From assembly GCA_027943335.1 (NCBI GenBank), contig BSBK01001584.1, positions 1 through 64,000 on the forward strand: a stretch of DNA of 64,000 bases, in the 5' to 3' direction. Source of the stretch: Chamaecyparis obtusa. Taxonomy: Eukaryota > Streptophyta > Pinopsida > Cupressales > Cupressaceae. A program made the translations under genes and the position numbers. Under the pieces are notes generated by a model, which was not told the origin of the DNA, did not search any database, and worked only from the letters and a program-made list of their open reading frames with translations. This document shows positions 12,651 to 24,240 of this stretch, piece after piece. Every line of letters begins with the position of its first letter. The stretch's first letter is position 1.

Positions 12651-14193
12651 AGGTATGGTAATGATGTAAGAGGGGGATGTATGAGAAATGTGATATGTGA
12701 GGGAAATATAGGATCTATTTCTAATCCAAATTCCCTAAAGGAGAGATCCAAATTGATTAATCGTAAAGAAGTGATCAATACGCAAATGAATCAAACTGTG
12801 GTGAATTTGAAGAAAGGAGAAAATCCAATAATTTTCTATAGAAACTATGTGTTTAAAGTCTTGAATGCATAGAAGACAAATACTAACCTCAAAATAGGGT
12901 AAATTTAAAAAGACTATTTTCTAATGCCCGTGCATAGTTTTGGGAAGTTCTACAACTTGCCCTAGACTGTAAATGTTGAGACAGAGAAAACCCAGAAAAC
13001 TTTTGTCTTTCTGGAGGTAGGTCAACCTTGACCTTAGAATCAGGGCACAATTTTACCCCCCATTGAAGGTTGACCTTGACCCGAAATAGCTCCGATGGAA
13101 ATTCTGTTCATAGATCCTAAAAGTTCATCGAAAAGTGTATCTAGATCTGAACTACAATTCATTGTCTTGTACCTGTGCCTACAAAAAAAATGGTTTTTGT
13201 TGTTTGGATGGGGGGTTTTCCTTGGTCAAACCCCAATTTCGAATCAACCTTGAAATGTAATTGAAATTGTAATATATAAAAAAAGTAAATGGAACTATTC
13301 ACCTTGCTTATGTTGAAATCCTTATGGAGGATTTGAATCCTTGAATTTACAAGTATGGATGCTCCAAATGAATGTAGGATGTCTCAAACCAATAGCATTA
13401 GATCTTCAACACCAATCTTGAATGGATCTTAGCATAGGAAGAGACTTGGATGGATGTGAATGGAGAAATCTTCAACAAGAGGGCTCCATAGAGCTTGAAT
13501 CCTTCAATGTCTACTAATGGATCTCCTTGATGAATTGGATCTTGAATGCTTGAAGATGAATGAAAGATTGAATTCTTTCCTTCTCCTTCTTTCTTGCTTT
13601 TTTATTGCTTGATTTCACTTGCTTGAGTGCTTGAGAGATTATGAAAAGAGATGGATTGAAATGAGAGAGGAAGACTTCCTTTTATAGTGATCTAGGGCAC
13701 AAACTTCTAGAGAGGCTGACATTGGAAAATTAAATCTCAATTAACCTTAACCCCTAGAAATGGACCTAGGTTAAATATAATTAAGATTTTACCATTCTGA
13801 AATCTGAAATAGCCAACCCAAAAGAGGGAAAATAAAACTTTCTAAAGCCCGACATCCTAAAACCTACGAAACTTGAAAATTGGACCCAAGATCAGGGTCA
13901 AGGTCCACTCTGCCCTAGGTCAAAGTCAAGGTTGACTCTGCCTTAGGTCAAGGTTGAGGTCAACCTTGACCTAGGAGGTCAACCTTGACCCTGAGGTCAT
14001 ACATCTTAGGTTCTCAGCACCAGGTGCCAAAAATAGGCTAGAAATAGGTGGAGAGAGAAGCAAAATAGGGGAAAAAAGCTAGATCCATGCAAATACCTAT
14101 TCAAGGCACTTGACATGACCCCAAACCACTTACTCGAAGGGCTAAACATTCGTAATATGGAAGTTCTTCCATTTTAAGATAATACACAATCAA
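12651..14193. mobile_element. unidentified ~1.54-kb insertion in the copia LTR
   Basis: This segment is absent from the right LTR. A 5-bp repeat TAAAT flanks it (12646-12650 and 14194-14198), so a target duplication is likely, although the AT-rich junction makes the exact ends uncertain by a few bases. It contains no transposase or polymerase frame. A reverse-strand TATA-like CTATAAAAGG lies near 13678-13688, so it may be a solo LTR. It also carries several GGTCAAGGTTGACC-type direct and inverted motifs (13024-13080 and 13878-14000). The family is not recognised. Confidence 0.6.
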
Positions 14194-14754
14194 TAAATCA
14201 TTCACACAAATCATGCATCACATGTAACACTAGTATTTAACATGGAAACCCATCTTTGGGAAAAACCACTATGGGAATTGTTACCCACTAAGGAAATACT
14301 CTTTTGAAGTACACACAGTTAAGAGCCAATTGTGTTAAAGATTACAATGCACACTGTTAGGTGTGACATGGTCAAGGGATTTACCTCAGATCTATTAGGA
14401 TCTTCACTCTTTTAGGAGTGGCCTAGTTAGAAGGCTTAAAACACTCTTTAGAAGGTTACCTTTTTCAAGGATTTTACAATAAGATTGTTAAGTCCACTAT
14501 GTTAAGAGATTTCTCTATTACAAATGCTAATAAGAAATAGTAAATAAATTGACATGTATATTTGCAACTATCTTTTCTTAATAAGATCCTTTGTGCAATC
14601 TTCAATCTTCACTTCAATTCTTCATTATCCACTAGCATCAACACTTCATTAGATCCTATTTTCCCACTTGGAATCTCTTTGTTCCCTCTTCACTATATCA
14701 GTCAGTGACCCTTCAATTATTCAATTTTCCAACCATTTGTTCATACAAATCCAT

Positions 14755-14765
14755 CCTTTATATAG
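14755..14765 (-). promoter_or_regulatory. TATA-type element in copia 3' LTR
   Basis: The reverse strand reads CTATATAAAGG, a strong TATA-box match. It is conserved at the corresponding place (62332-62342) in the other LTR. Position within the LTR fits a U3 promoter driving reverse-strand transcription. Confidence 0.55.
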
Positions 14766-15583
14766 ACAATTTCTTCCTCTTAATCTCCTCTATTACATTT
14801 TTCTTTGATCAATCTTAACCGTTCAATTCATTATACCTTGACTTTGGATCTCGATAACACATTTTCTTTTCACCTAGGAACTTGAAATTTCTTGAAACTT
14901 GTTCCTTTTTCTTTAATCATTTAGATCTAATCCGTAGATCTTCACCTTGAATTTTTCTATTCATAGATCTTTGTAACTAACTTTCCTTTTCATCATGATC
15001 ATCAAATTCATCATATCTAATCATTAAATATCGATTCAATCCTTATTTAATATATGTTCCTTTCTTGGTGTCCTCCATTTGTATTTAGGTTAACTTCTCT
15101 TGATGTGTAAACCTTTCTTTTCTATTTGGTTTCTTTGGTTCCTCTACCTTTACCAAATTTATTCCTTTTAACATTTTACCTTTACCGAGTGACATATCCT
15201 TCTCAATAGCCAAAAACTCTTTTTCTTACCGGCTTGAAAAATCTTCATCACCATGCTTTATTGACTTAACATAATCATATGTTAGGTAGAAAACAATTAT
15301 ACCAACATAATCTAATCATTATCTGATTTGTGTCAGTTTCCCATTTAAGTTCTTCAACTTCACAACATCTCATTTCTTCTCCTTCTTAACTCATTCAACT
15401 TATATCATTACAGAATGATATGTCAACATAATATAAATTAGAAATCAATTTCTTGATATCAATGACAATATAATAACTGATCTAACCTTTCTACTATCAT
15501 GTATTCCTTCTAATCTTAGTTAATCTTCATCATCATCATTATCAAATAATCAATCTTCAACATTACTATTAGTTATGGTAACA

Positions 15584-15597
15584 ATCTCCCTCTTTGG
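15584..15597 (-). promoter_or_regulatory. copia polypurine tract
   Basis: Immediately inside the 3' LTR the reverse strand reads CCAAAGAGGGAGAT and then enters the LTR at TGTTACC. This is the plus-strand primer (PPT) position and composition expected in copia elements. Confidence 0.75.
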
Positions 15598-15599
15598 CA

Positions 15600-16076
15600 T
15601 TGATTGAAACACTAACATTATTCAATGTTCAATTGATGATGGTTCACTTCACTATCATTCTTGTACTCCCTTTGAGCTTTAGATTTTCCTTTGTTGTACC
15701 TGATCTTCTTATGTATTATTCTTTCTCCCTCTATCAATAGTATTCTTCTTTACTATTCATCTTTGACAATTTGTTTCCAGATCTTTTCCTTGTTCATCTT
15801 CCTCTACAATATTCAACCTCTCTGATCACCTCTATGATCAATTGATTTAATCTCTCTCTTTGATACTTTAATCATCAATATCATTCATCTCCCTCTTTGA
15901 CAATAATTCCAAAGACATACAAAATCAAATTATACCTCAAATGTATAAATCCCTCTTTGTAGTCATAAAACTTCTTTTTCACAACTTTAGGTTTCACCTA
16001 AAGAGTGAACACTAGCATCAACTCACGAGGTAGATGTTATATTGAATACTTGAATTGATACAAGATGCATTACTCT
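15600..16076. other. copia 3' untranslated region
   Basis: Between the end of the RNase H frame and the polypurine tract there is ~480 bp of pyrimidine-rich plus-strand text (CTCCCTCTTTGACA-type motifs at 15590, 15890 and nearby). No additional gene is visible. Confidence 0.5.
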
Positions 16077-16740
16077 TTAATGAACATTAAATAGGGGAAT
16101 AACCCCTAACATACCTCGGAGATACTCAAAAGCATCCTTTGGTAATGGTTTTGTAAATATATCAACTATTTGTTCTTTAGAATTCATATACTCCAATGTA
16201 ACATGCTTATCTTGTACTTTCTCTCTTAAGTAGTGATACTTGATAGATATATGATTTGTCTTTGAATGCATCACCAAATTATTTAATATGTTAATAGAAC
16301 TGGTATTATCATAATAAATTGTAATTGGATCAGTAATCTCTTTATGCATACCTTCCAGTAATTGTTTGATCCATACAATATTAGAATAATTCATAGCTGC
16401 AACAACATACTCCACTTCGGTAGTAGATTGTGAAATATAACTTTGTTTCTTTCTTAATGATGTCACTATTCTTTCTCCCAAAAAGAAAGCTCTGCCACTA
16501 GTGCTTTTTCTATCATCAATATTTCTAGCCTAGTCAACATTATTATATACCTTGAGATCAAAATGTCCTCCTTTTGCATAAAACATACTGAAATCTTCAG
16601 TCCCTTTTAGATATCTAAATATCCTTTTCACTGCAGACATATGTGTCTCCTTTGGATTTGTAGAAAACCTTGCAACTATCCCAACTAAATGTGCAATATC
16701 TAGTCGGTTGTGGACAACATATTATAGTTTACCAATCATG
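16077..16740 (-). pseudogene. copia pol fragment: RNase H
   Basis: The reverse-strand frame at 16077-16481 shows the C-terminal copia RNase H signature: ISQSTTEVEYVVAA, then the YYDNTSSINILNN block, then HISIKYHYLREKV, and the terminal DIFTKPLPKDAFEYLR. It would degrade the RNA strand of the RNA-DNA hybrid in the virus-like particle. Sequence from 16482 to about 16740 continues the frame with stops (RT-RNase H connection). It is not functional as it stands. Confidence 0.85.
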
Positions 16741-16797
16741 GATTGGTAAAGTGTCTCATTTACTTCCTTAGTGTCATCTTCCTTTGATAATTTACAA

Positions 16798-17560
16798 CTA
16801 GTAGCCATTGATATTTGAACTAGTTTTGATTCTTCCATATTGAATATTTTTAGGATATCCTTGAATTTGAAGTCCAATAAAGAATTTAACCTCTCCAATC
16901 ATAGACATTTCAAATTCCTTTCTCATTTCCTCAGCAAATGATTTAGACATTATCTCATTTCCACCAAACATAATGTCATCAACAAATATCTCAGTAATAA
17001 TAATTTTATTAGTAATATCACATTTCAAGTATAAATTGTTGTTATCACTAGTCCTTTCAAATCCAATCTTGACTAAATAAGAATGTAATCTTTCATGCCA
17101 TGATCGGGGTGCTTGCTTCAATCCATAGAGTGCTTTGTTTAGCTTCAAGACCATATACTTATCAGAATTTTGAACAAATCCTTTAGGTTGTTCAATGTTA
17201 ACTTCTTCAAGAATTCCATTCAGAAATGCAGACTTAAAATCCATCTAATAAACTTTAAATCCTTTATAAGAAACATATGCAAGTAATATCCCTACACCTT
17301 CTAATCGAGTAGTATGATAAAAAGTTTCACCATAATCAATACCTTCTTCTTGTGCATACCTTTTGTAGACTAACCTTTCTTTATTTATGATCACATCTCC
17401 TTTCCCATTGATTTTATTTCTGAAAATCCATTTTGTTCCAATCACATTCTTATCCTTAGGTCTCAGTACTAGTGACAAGGTGTTGTTCTTTTCAATTTGA
17501 TCAATTTCCTCTTTCATAGCATTAATTTGGTCTTCATTTCCTAGAGCATCTTTTACTAAT
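16798..17560 (-). pseudogene. copia pol fragment: reverse transcriptase
   Basis: Two reverse-strand frames separated by a stop cover the Ty1/copia reverse transcriptase. 17245-17517 has the N-terminal VIGTKWIFRNKINGKGD block. 16798-17244 has MDFKSAFLNG, LYGLKQAPRSWHERL and the active-site FVDDIMFGG (two catalytic aspartates kept), then KFFIGLQI. The enzyme copies element RNA into cDNA. The frame is broken between the halves and upstream. Confidence 0.88.
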
Positions 17561-17589
17561 CATGGCTCAAATTTAGAAATCAAACATGT

Positions 17590-18117
17590 TCTTTCAACTT
17601 ACATCTTGTCATGAATCCTATGTTCTTTCCTCCAATAATTATTCTCGATGAGTGGTGTCTTCTCACATATTTTTCTAATACATGTTTGATAGACTATTCA
17701 TCAGTGTTTTCATCTCTTGGTGGAGGCTCATCTTGCTCATCAGTTCCTCCTTATTGCAGCTTGATTGCTTCAACGGAATTACCTTCTTGTACATAAACAA
17801 ATATTTTATAATCCCCAGGTTCCTTTTTTCTATCATCTTCATTTCTTTCTACAAATTCATCTATTCTCACATTTTCACTTTCAACAATTTTTTTAGTAGC
17901 CTTGATCAAACATTTATATGCTTTACTCTTTGATAAATAACCAAGGAATATACATTCATCTCCTTTTGAGTCAAACTTTCCATTTATATCATCTTTCAGT
18001 ATATAACACTTACTTCCAAAGATTTTAAAGTAACTTACATTCAGTGTGCAACAAAACCATAGCTCATAAGGTATCTTGTTGGTTCCTTTCTTCAACTATA
18101 CTCGATTGAGTGTGTAG
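17590..18117 (-). pseudogene. copia integrase C-terminal part and linker
   Basis: The reverse-strand frame 17751-18095 contains PYELWFCC, YFKIFGSKCYI and ECIFLGYLSKSKAYKC, which is the conserved region at the end of the copia integrase, followed by an acidic linker (ERNEDDRKKEPGD). It is cut at 18122 by the gypsy element. The N-terminal part resumes at 59530. The reading frame agrees across the two sides, which confirms that they are one gene. Confidence 0.85.
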
Positions 18118-18122
18118 ACAAT

Positions 18123-19282
18123 TGTGAGTGATGCGAACCTAATCTATTTTGAAAGGTGTAGACATGTCAAACATTAGCCTAAACAGTATATACCTAACAA
18201 AAGAAAATAGTTATTCACAAAGTCATTCAGATTGAGCTAAAACAAATGCACCCATGCACTGTTTGATTTTCTCATATAAAAGAATGTGGGTATGCTCTCA
18301 AAGCCCCTACAACATGTTCCTAATGCAGATTTGAAGGGTTTGAGATTCATGAAAATCTCATAAGTGGCACAATATTGGGTAGAACACCCAAAATTGCCCC
18401 TAAGGCTTCAAGAACTTAGTTTGATGCAAACTAATATAATTAACTTGATTTTAAAACCCAAAAGAGATGTGATAATGATGCATAAACAGGAATGAAACTA
18501 GATTAATCCATTAGATCTATGCTAAGAGGTGAGTTAAGAAAGCTTAAAGATGAAATAAACTAACAATTAGTGATTTAGCTAAATGATTTAGAGCTATTCT
18601 AACATTATAACATTGCTTAAAAAAAGTTTCTTATTTGCTCTTAGAAATGAGGCTATTTATAGGTTTTTGGGAAGGGCTTGGGTTAGGAGGATAGGTTAGG
18701 GTTTGGGGTAAGGTTAGGGTTTGAGTCGAGGGGATAAGGATGAAGACTTTCTAGAAGAGTCTAGGACTTTCTTAGGATAAATATGGATTTTAGGAAATAG
18801 ATAAAGATTTATTTATTTCCAAGGGTTAGGTTTGAGGATATTTATTAAAATAAATTTAATAAACAGAAGGATTAAATATTTAATCTTAATTAAATATTTT
18901 GAGTTGGGACTAGGGTTAGGAAATGAGAGAATCGGCCTTTAATCAAAATTAAAGAGGGATTAGAAGATTCTAGAAGAGGTTTAGGATCGTTAGGATATTT
19001 CTAAGGTTTTGGGAAAAAATAAATAAATTATTTATTTTTTGGTTTTTTGGTTAATTTATTAATTAAATAATTAATAAATAGGGAAATGGTGTTTAAATAA
19101 GATTTAAACATTTTTGGGAGGGATTTCTTAATTAAATATTTTTAATTAAGATAAAGGGATTTAATGACATAAAAATAAATAAATAAATAAAATAATTAAT
19201 TAATTAACAAATGATGATGTCATCAGGGGTTTTTCAAAAAATAAAAATACTTTATTTTCTAAAGGATTTTTAGATGTCTACA
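18123..19282 (-). repeat. gypsy 3' LTR
   Basis: Nearly identical to 58369-59529 over the full length. It has a reverse-strand TATA-type sequence (CTATAAATAGC, plus 18652-18662) shared with the partner LTR. It also has AT-rich TTAATTAATT runs and GGTTAGGGTTT-like text near 18674-18725 that only resembles plant telomere repeats. Confidence 0.95.
18652..18662 (-). promoter_or_regulatory. TATA-type element in gypsy LTR
   Basis: The reverse strand reads CTATAAATAGC. The same sequence lies at 58898-58908 in the 5' LTR, where it would drive the element transcript. Inferred from motif and conservation only. Confidence 0.5.
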
Positions 19283-19299
19283 TTTTGCCCCTCTTTGAT
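19283..19299 (-). promoter_or_regulatory. gypsy polypurine tract
   Basis: The reverse strand reads CAAAGAGGGGCAAAATG and then enters the LTR (TGTAGAC). This is the purine-rich plus-strand primer expected immediately before the 3' LTR. Confidence 0.8.
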
Positions 19300-20815
19300 G
19301 CGATGTCGCAAGTGGCGTGGCGTCAAAGAAAAGAAAATAAGATGCCCAAGGCTAGAATTTAGAGGAATAAGGGGTTGTGCCCCCTTGAGAAAATAAAGCA
19401 AGGAGTAAATGTTGGGGAATTTTCTCGAAAGGAAATAGAGAAGGAAGGACCTAGGAAGAAGGGGAGATAAATAACCAAGCTTCCAAGAGCAAAGATGGGT
19501 GAATGCAAGATGCAGCTACATGAAAATGCAAGATGCAAGATTTAATCTATATGGTGCAAGATGGGGTATTTCAAGAGTTCCAGGTGCAAATGTGGAGAGC
19601 ATAACCTAGTTTAATATAGCAAGGCTAGAGACCTACCAAGGATACTAGGATCACGAGGCCTTGTCACTGGCGTTAAATAGGACTGACACTAAAAAGACAC
19701 ACAGGGTTTCCCCAGCATCACACATGAACCCAAGAGGAATCATGGTGGAAATGATGCGGGAGAAACCACAAACAAATGACATTTCCCAAGTGCACCATGT
19801 AACCTAGAAGATCACATGTGAACCGTGCGAGGGTCACATCCGACTTACTCACAGGCAGAATCAAAAGATCAAAAGACCTTTCCCCAGATTGTCTGCATTC
19901 GCAATGCACCATGATATAAAGGATCGTGGTGACTTTGAGTAGAGAACAACAAGAAGCCATAAAAGATTAACAAGATCCAAAGGACAAAATCCAAGACCAA
20001 AATGAGAACTCCAAAAAGACATCCTTTTCCAAGGAGAGATATTTGATGTGACTGATTGATTGAGGGTGGGAAGATTGGTCTAAATGTGTGGAAGGATGCA
20101 TCAACACGAACCTGGTGTGATGGGTGGGAGATTAGGTTTGACAGGAGGAAGGATACATCCTCAAGGACCCATTGATTGATGAGAGAATGAGTGTTGTTGG
20201 TTGCTAGAAAATGATGAAGCCAAAGAATAATCATTGTGATCAAGAATAGTCAACAATTGATGTTGTTGAAGTACAAGGTTGGGTAGGACAAGATTTCTAA
20301 TCAAATGCTGCCACAAGACTGACAAGGTTATGTACAACAAAAAGGGATGATATGTACAACAGACGGGAAAAGATATACAACAAAGATGTACAAAAGATCT
20401 AGATTTGGGATAGGAAGATCTCGCTATACAGGATACGATACAAGAAGGATTAAGCTATATAGGAGATACAGGATATGGTACAAAAGAGGGTACAAGATAT
20501 GTGCAGGTGGGATTGTGGATTTGCTTGAGGATTATAAAAAAGAGGAGAATGATGGGGGATGGTGGATGGGGATGGGGATGGGGATGGTAGAAAAAGGACT
20601 GAGATGTTGGGAGGGGAGGATGGGAGTTTGATAGATAATGACTTGGTCCACTATGTATGGCACCTGTTTGCCAGGTTTTCACCAACATACTTGTCCAAGG
20701 TGCTTGAAGTGCCAAGTTTTCACCATTAGATGATTATTTTCTTTTTCTTTTTTTTTCTTTTTTTGTATTTTTCTACTTTTTCCAATTTTTATGGATGTTA
20801 TGAATATATAGGATC
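19300..20815 (-). other. long gypsy 3' region between integrase and LTR
   Basis: About 1.5 kb separates the end of the integrase from the polypurine tract. A reverse-strand open frame at 19869-20243 (124 codons, hydrophobic) matches nothing I recognise and may be chance. 20331-20500 has repeated GATACAGGATAC/GTACAA-like motifs, and 20565-20590 has tandem GGGATG. Long 3' regions are common in Tat/Ogre elements. Confidence 0.5.
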
Positions 20816-20819
20816 TGGT

Positions 20820-21850
20820 TCAAGCATAGAACCTCTTCAAGTGTATGATGTTGATTGGATCATTCAAAGGCTCACCTTCTAGTGTAGATAGCTGATAGGC
20901 TCCGGAGCCAAAGGATGCTATGACAACATAGGGGCCCAGCCAAGTAGGCTCAAACTTGCCTTTCTTTTCTTGATTTGCTTGGACCTTCTGATTTTCTTTG
21001 AGGACCATGTCACCAACCTAGAACTATCTAGGATGGACCTTCTTGTTATAGCTCCTTTTGAGTTGATTCTGGTATGCAACCAAGTGATCATATGCTTGTT
21101 GTCTCTTTTCATCTAACAGGTCTAGCTATGTGAGACATGCCATGTGATAGTCCTCATCAGTGGTGTAGTTCTTCATGGAGACTCCTAATGATGGGACCTC
21201 GACCTCAATTGGTAGAATGGCTTTGGCACCATATACAAGGGAATATGGAGTGGTGCTTGTGGGAGTGCGATAAGAAGTGTGGTAGGCCCAGAGGGCAGGA
21301 TTGATTTGGAGGTGCCAATCATGACTAGAATCATTGACAACCTTCTTGAGGATTTTCAAGATAGTTTTGTTGGTTGCCTCAGCTTGGCCATTTCCTTGAG
21401 GGAAATATGGACTGGAGAAATGATGATGGATGTGGATTCTAGCACACAAATCATCCACATGCTAGTTTTCAAAAGGTGTGCCATGGTCTGTGAAGATGGT
21501 AGATGGTATGCTGAAGCGGCAGATGATGTGGTAAAGGATGAACTTGGATATTTAGATGCCAGTAGTTAGGGTGAGTAGAATCACTTCAACCCATTTGGTG
21601 AAGTACTCTGTGGCAGTCATTATGTACTTGTGTCCATCTGAGGAAAGGGGAGTGATTAAACTGACAAGGTCAAAGCCCCAACATGAAAATGGCCAAGGTG
21701 GCGCAATGGGCTGCAAGTCTTGTGCTAGTGCATGAATCAAATTTGCATGTTGCAGATATGGTAAACATTTCCTAAAAAACTCACAAGCATCATGTTCCAT
21801 GGTTGGCCAATAATACCCAACTTGAAGCAATTGCTTAGCTAGAACCATGC
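20820..21850 (-). pseudogene. gypsy integrase, broken
   Basis: Three reverse-strand pieces cover integrase. 21552-21848 has the zinc-binding region end (GYYWPTMEHDACEFFRKC; the second CxxC cysteine pair is degraded) and the start of the catalytic core (CWGFDLVSLITP, with the first Asp). 21126-21458 has the SPYFPQGNGQAEATNK block with the catalytic Glu, then TPYSLVYG. 20820-21008 has the C-terminal region (FEPTWLGPYVV, ending NIIHLKRFYA) without a chromodomain. The enzyme would insert cDNA into the host chromosome. Stops and frame changes make it inactive. Confidence 0.87.
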
Positions 21851-22361
21851 CACTTGTGTGGGCACCGCAAATTCTAGCATGGACCTCTTATAAAGCTAGG
21901 ATGGCCTCGTTTGAATCTAAACACCTAGAAAGGATATTGTGATACCCTTGATGATAAAGGGTGTTGGCTACAAGAGTGTAGCAGGAAGCTCTACGAATAA
22001 GGTTTTGGCATTGGTTATTGGTGAGATGGGGAGATATGATACCATTCTTTAGATATGCATGGATGTCATGGTACCACGGGGACTAAGGACCAACCAAGAC
22101 ACACACCATTTCTACATCAGCATTCTCATAAGCTAGTGTATGTAGCTGCTTGACTAGGAATTCATACTATGATGCATCACGTGGGATTTCTAGCAAGGAT
22201 CCGATGGTTTCCATTGTGTCAGCTGCTTTGTTCTAAAGTCTTGGTATTTTTGTGAACCCTAGATTTAGGAAATGCTCTTTCAGTCTATCCACCAGCTCTT
22301 TGTAGGGTAGCAACTTGTCATCCATTGTCTGATATTCATCGAGAACTTGTTTGATAATTAG
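21851..22361 (-). pseudogene. gypsy linker between RNase H and integrase
   Basis: The reverse-strand pol frame continues here in pieces interrupted by stops, including the spacer between the second RNase H and the integrase zinc-binding region. No separate gene is seen. Confidence 0.5.
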
Positions 22362-23335
22362 CTATGAATCTCCAAACACTTGTAGTTCTATGATATTCCA
22401 CTTAATGGTTGTTTTGAGACCTGAGATGAGTGCCTCATATTCTACAATGTTGTTGGTACATGAGAATCCCAACTTGAATGATTTTGGAATGTAGTCACCT
22501 TGAGGTGTGACGAATAGGATTCCTGCCCCTAATCCATGTGATGTGTAGGAGCCATCAAAGTATAGTTTCCACATGGGTTGTTCTTCAATCATACATAAGT
22601 GTTCATCAGGGAATTCCATGATTAGTGGATGAGCATCCACCAGTGGTTCCTCTACTAGCTGATCGACAATGACTTGCCCTTTGATTGCTTTCTGATCAAT
22701 ATACTGGATGTCAAACTCGCTGAGTAACATGACCCATTTTTCCATATGGCCTGTGAGACTTGTCCTTGATAATAGATACTTGAGTGGGTCTACTTTTGGA
22801 ATGAGCCTGATTGTGTGGCTAAGCATGTAATGTCTAAGCTTTTGAGTGGCAAAGACTACTGCAAGGCATGCTTTTTCCATGGGAGAATAATTAAGCTCAT
22901 AGCCAAAAAGAGTTTGACTAATGTAGTAGATGGCTCTCTCTTTGTTTTCATCATCATGCTGAGCTAAGAGTGCCCCCGGTGCTATAGTGGTCACCCAGAT
23001 GTAGAGTATGAGGGGGCATCTTGGAACTAGTGGTACTAGGATTGGAGAGTTGGCTAGATACTCCTTGAGCTTATCAAATCTTCTCTTACATATGGGATCC
23101 CATTTGAAGCTTGTGTCTTTGCATAAGAGATGCATGAAAGGTTGGCACTTGTCTGCCAGCTGAGAAATGAATCGACACACTGATTGAAGCTTTCCTTGTA
23201 GGCTTTTGAGTTGTCTAAGTGTTTTTGGTGGAGGCATTTCTATTATTGCTTGACCTTTTTGGGGTCGATCTCTATGCCTCGTCATGATACTATGAAACCT
23301 AGAAGCTTTCCAGATGTAACACCAAAGACACATTT
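22362..23335 (-). pseudogene. gypsy pol fragment: RT thumb with two RNase H domains
   Basis: This is the longest remaining pol frame (323 codons). It runs from the reverse transcriptase connection (PPKTLRQLKSLQGKLQ) through a first, degenerate RNase H (GALLAQHDDENKERAIYYIS, then YSPMEKACLAVVFATQKL) into a second one. The second keeps the usual acidic set: YFDGSYTSHGLGAGI (Asp), IVEYEALISGL (Glu) and LQVFGDS (Asp). A second archaeal-like RNase H is diagnostic for Tat/Ogre-type plant gypsy elements. The frame is open, but it is cut off from the rest of pol by stops. Confidence 0.9.
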
Positions 23336-24240
23336 CTTTGGATTGAGTTTTAAGCCATAATGATGTAAGTGATTGAACACACTCTCAAGAATGCTTAGGT
23401 GTTCACCTCATGTTTTAGATTTTGCAAGAATGTCATCCACATAGACTTCTAGGATCTTGTGGATCATGTCATGGAAGATTGCTATCATTGCTCTCTGATA
23501 TGTGGCTCCTACATTCTTTAGCCCAAATGGCATCATGTTGTAGTAGAAGGTACCCCATGGAGTTGTGAATGCTATTTTATGTTGATCTGCTTCTGCTATA
23601 CGAATCTAATTGTAGCCTGAAAAGTCATCCATTAGTGACAACATTTCATGACCCACTATAAGATCTACAATCATGTCTATATTTGGTAGCGGAAAATCAT
23701 CTTTAGGACATGCATTGTTTAGGTCCCTAAAATGTATACAAATTTTGATGTCGCCTGAAGGCTTTGTGATAGGCATATGTTGGAGATCCAGTCTGAGTAA
23801 TCTATAGCTCTGATAATCTTGGCTTGGAGGAGTTTTTCAAGCTCTACTTTGACTAATAAGGTGACTTTTGGATGCATTTTCTTCAGCTTTTGCTTTATTG
23901 GCTTGACATTAGGATCTACTGCTAAATGATGGACAACAAGATTAGGATCAAGTCCAGGCATGTGTGCATATGACCATGCAAAATTTATAATTGATTCTCT
24001 AAGAAGCTCAATCAAAGCCATTTCTTCACCCTCTGTTAGATTGGCCGCAATGTAGGTGATTCTCAAACATTCCTTTGTACCCAAGTTGACTGGCTTGGTT
24101 TCTTCTATGATGATAGGTGACTGCTCAGGTCTGTAATCCTGTATAGGAGGAAGAGGCAAGTCTTCATCTTCTAGTGCTTGAATTGCCAAGTTTTCACTAG
24201 AAGATACGCTCTTTATTTGTACTATTTTGGAATTAGAATG
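23336..24240 (-). pseudogene. gypsy reverse transcriptase core, broken
   Basis: Read on the reverse strand, the segment contains the N-terminal RT approach (23719-24189: LVVHHLAVDPNVKPIKQK), the palm block with MDDFSGYN and TTPWGTFYYNMMPFGLKN, and the active-site YVDD encoded at 23432-23443. At least one stop replaces Gln (CAG to TAG) just after the DDFSGYN motif, and further stops precede 23333. It would have synthesised element cDNA and is inactive here. Confidence 0.85.

Larger units (their letters stand above)
12503..15583 (-). repeat. copia 3' LTR, interrupted by an insertion
   Basis: It matches the right LTR along its length except for an extra segment at about 12651-14193. It begins TGTTGGATTATAGAG and ends AGTTATGGTAACA. 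A reverse-strand TATA-type sequence (CTATATAAAGG, plus coordinates 14755-14765) is shared with the other LTR at 62332-62342 and marks the U3 promoter. Visible substitutions against the other LTR are frequent, pointing to an old insertion. Confidence 0.92.

Noticed and set aside
18674..18726. GGTTAGGGTTT-like text resembling plant telomere repeats
   Set aside because: Only a few irregular units, present in both gypsy LTRs at the same place, so it is LTR sequence and not a telomere relic.
19869..20243. Extra gypsy 3' gene (env-like)
   Set aside because: The frame is hydrophobic but has no signal peptide pattern, cysteine layout or similarity I recognise, so chance is more likely.
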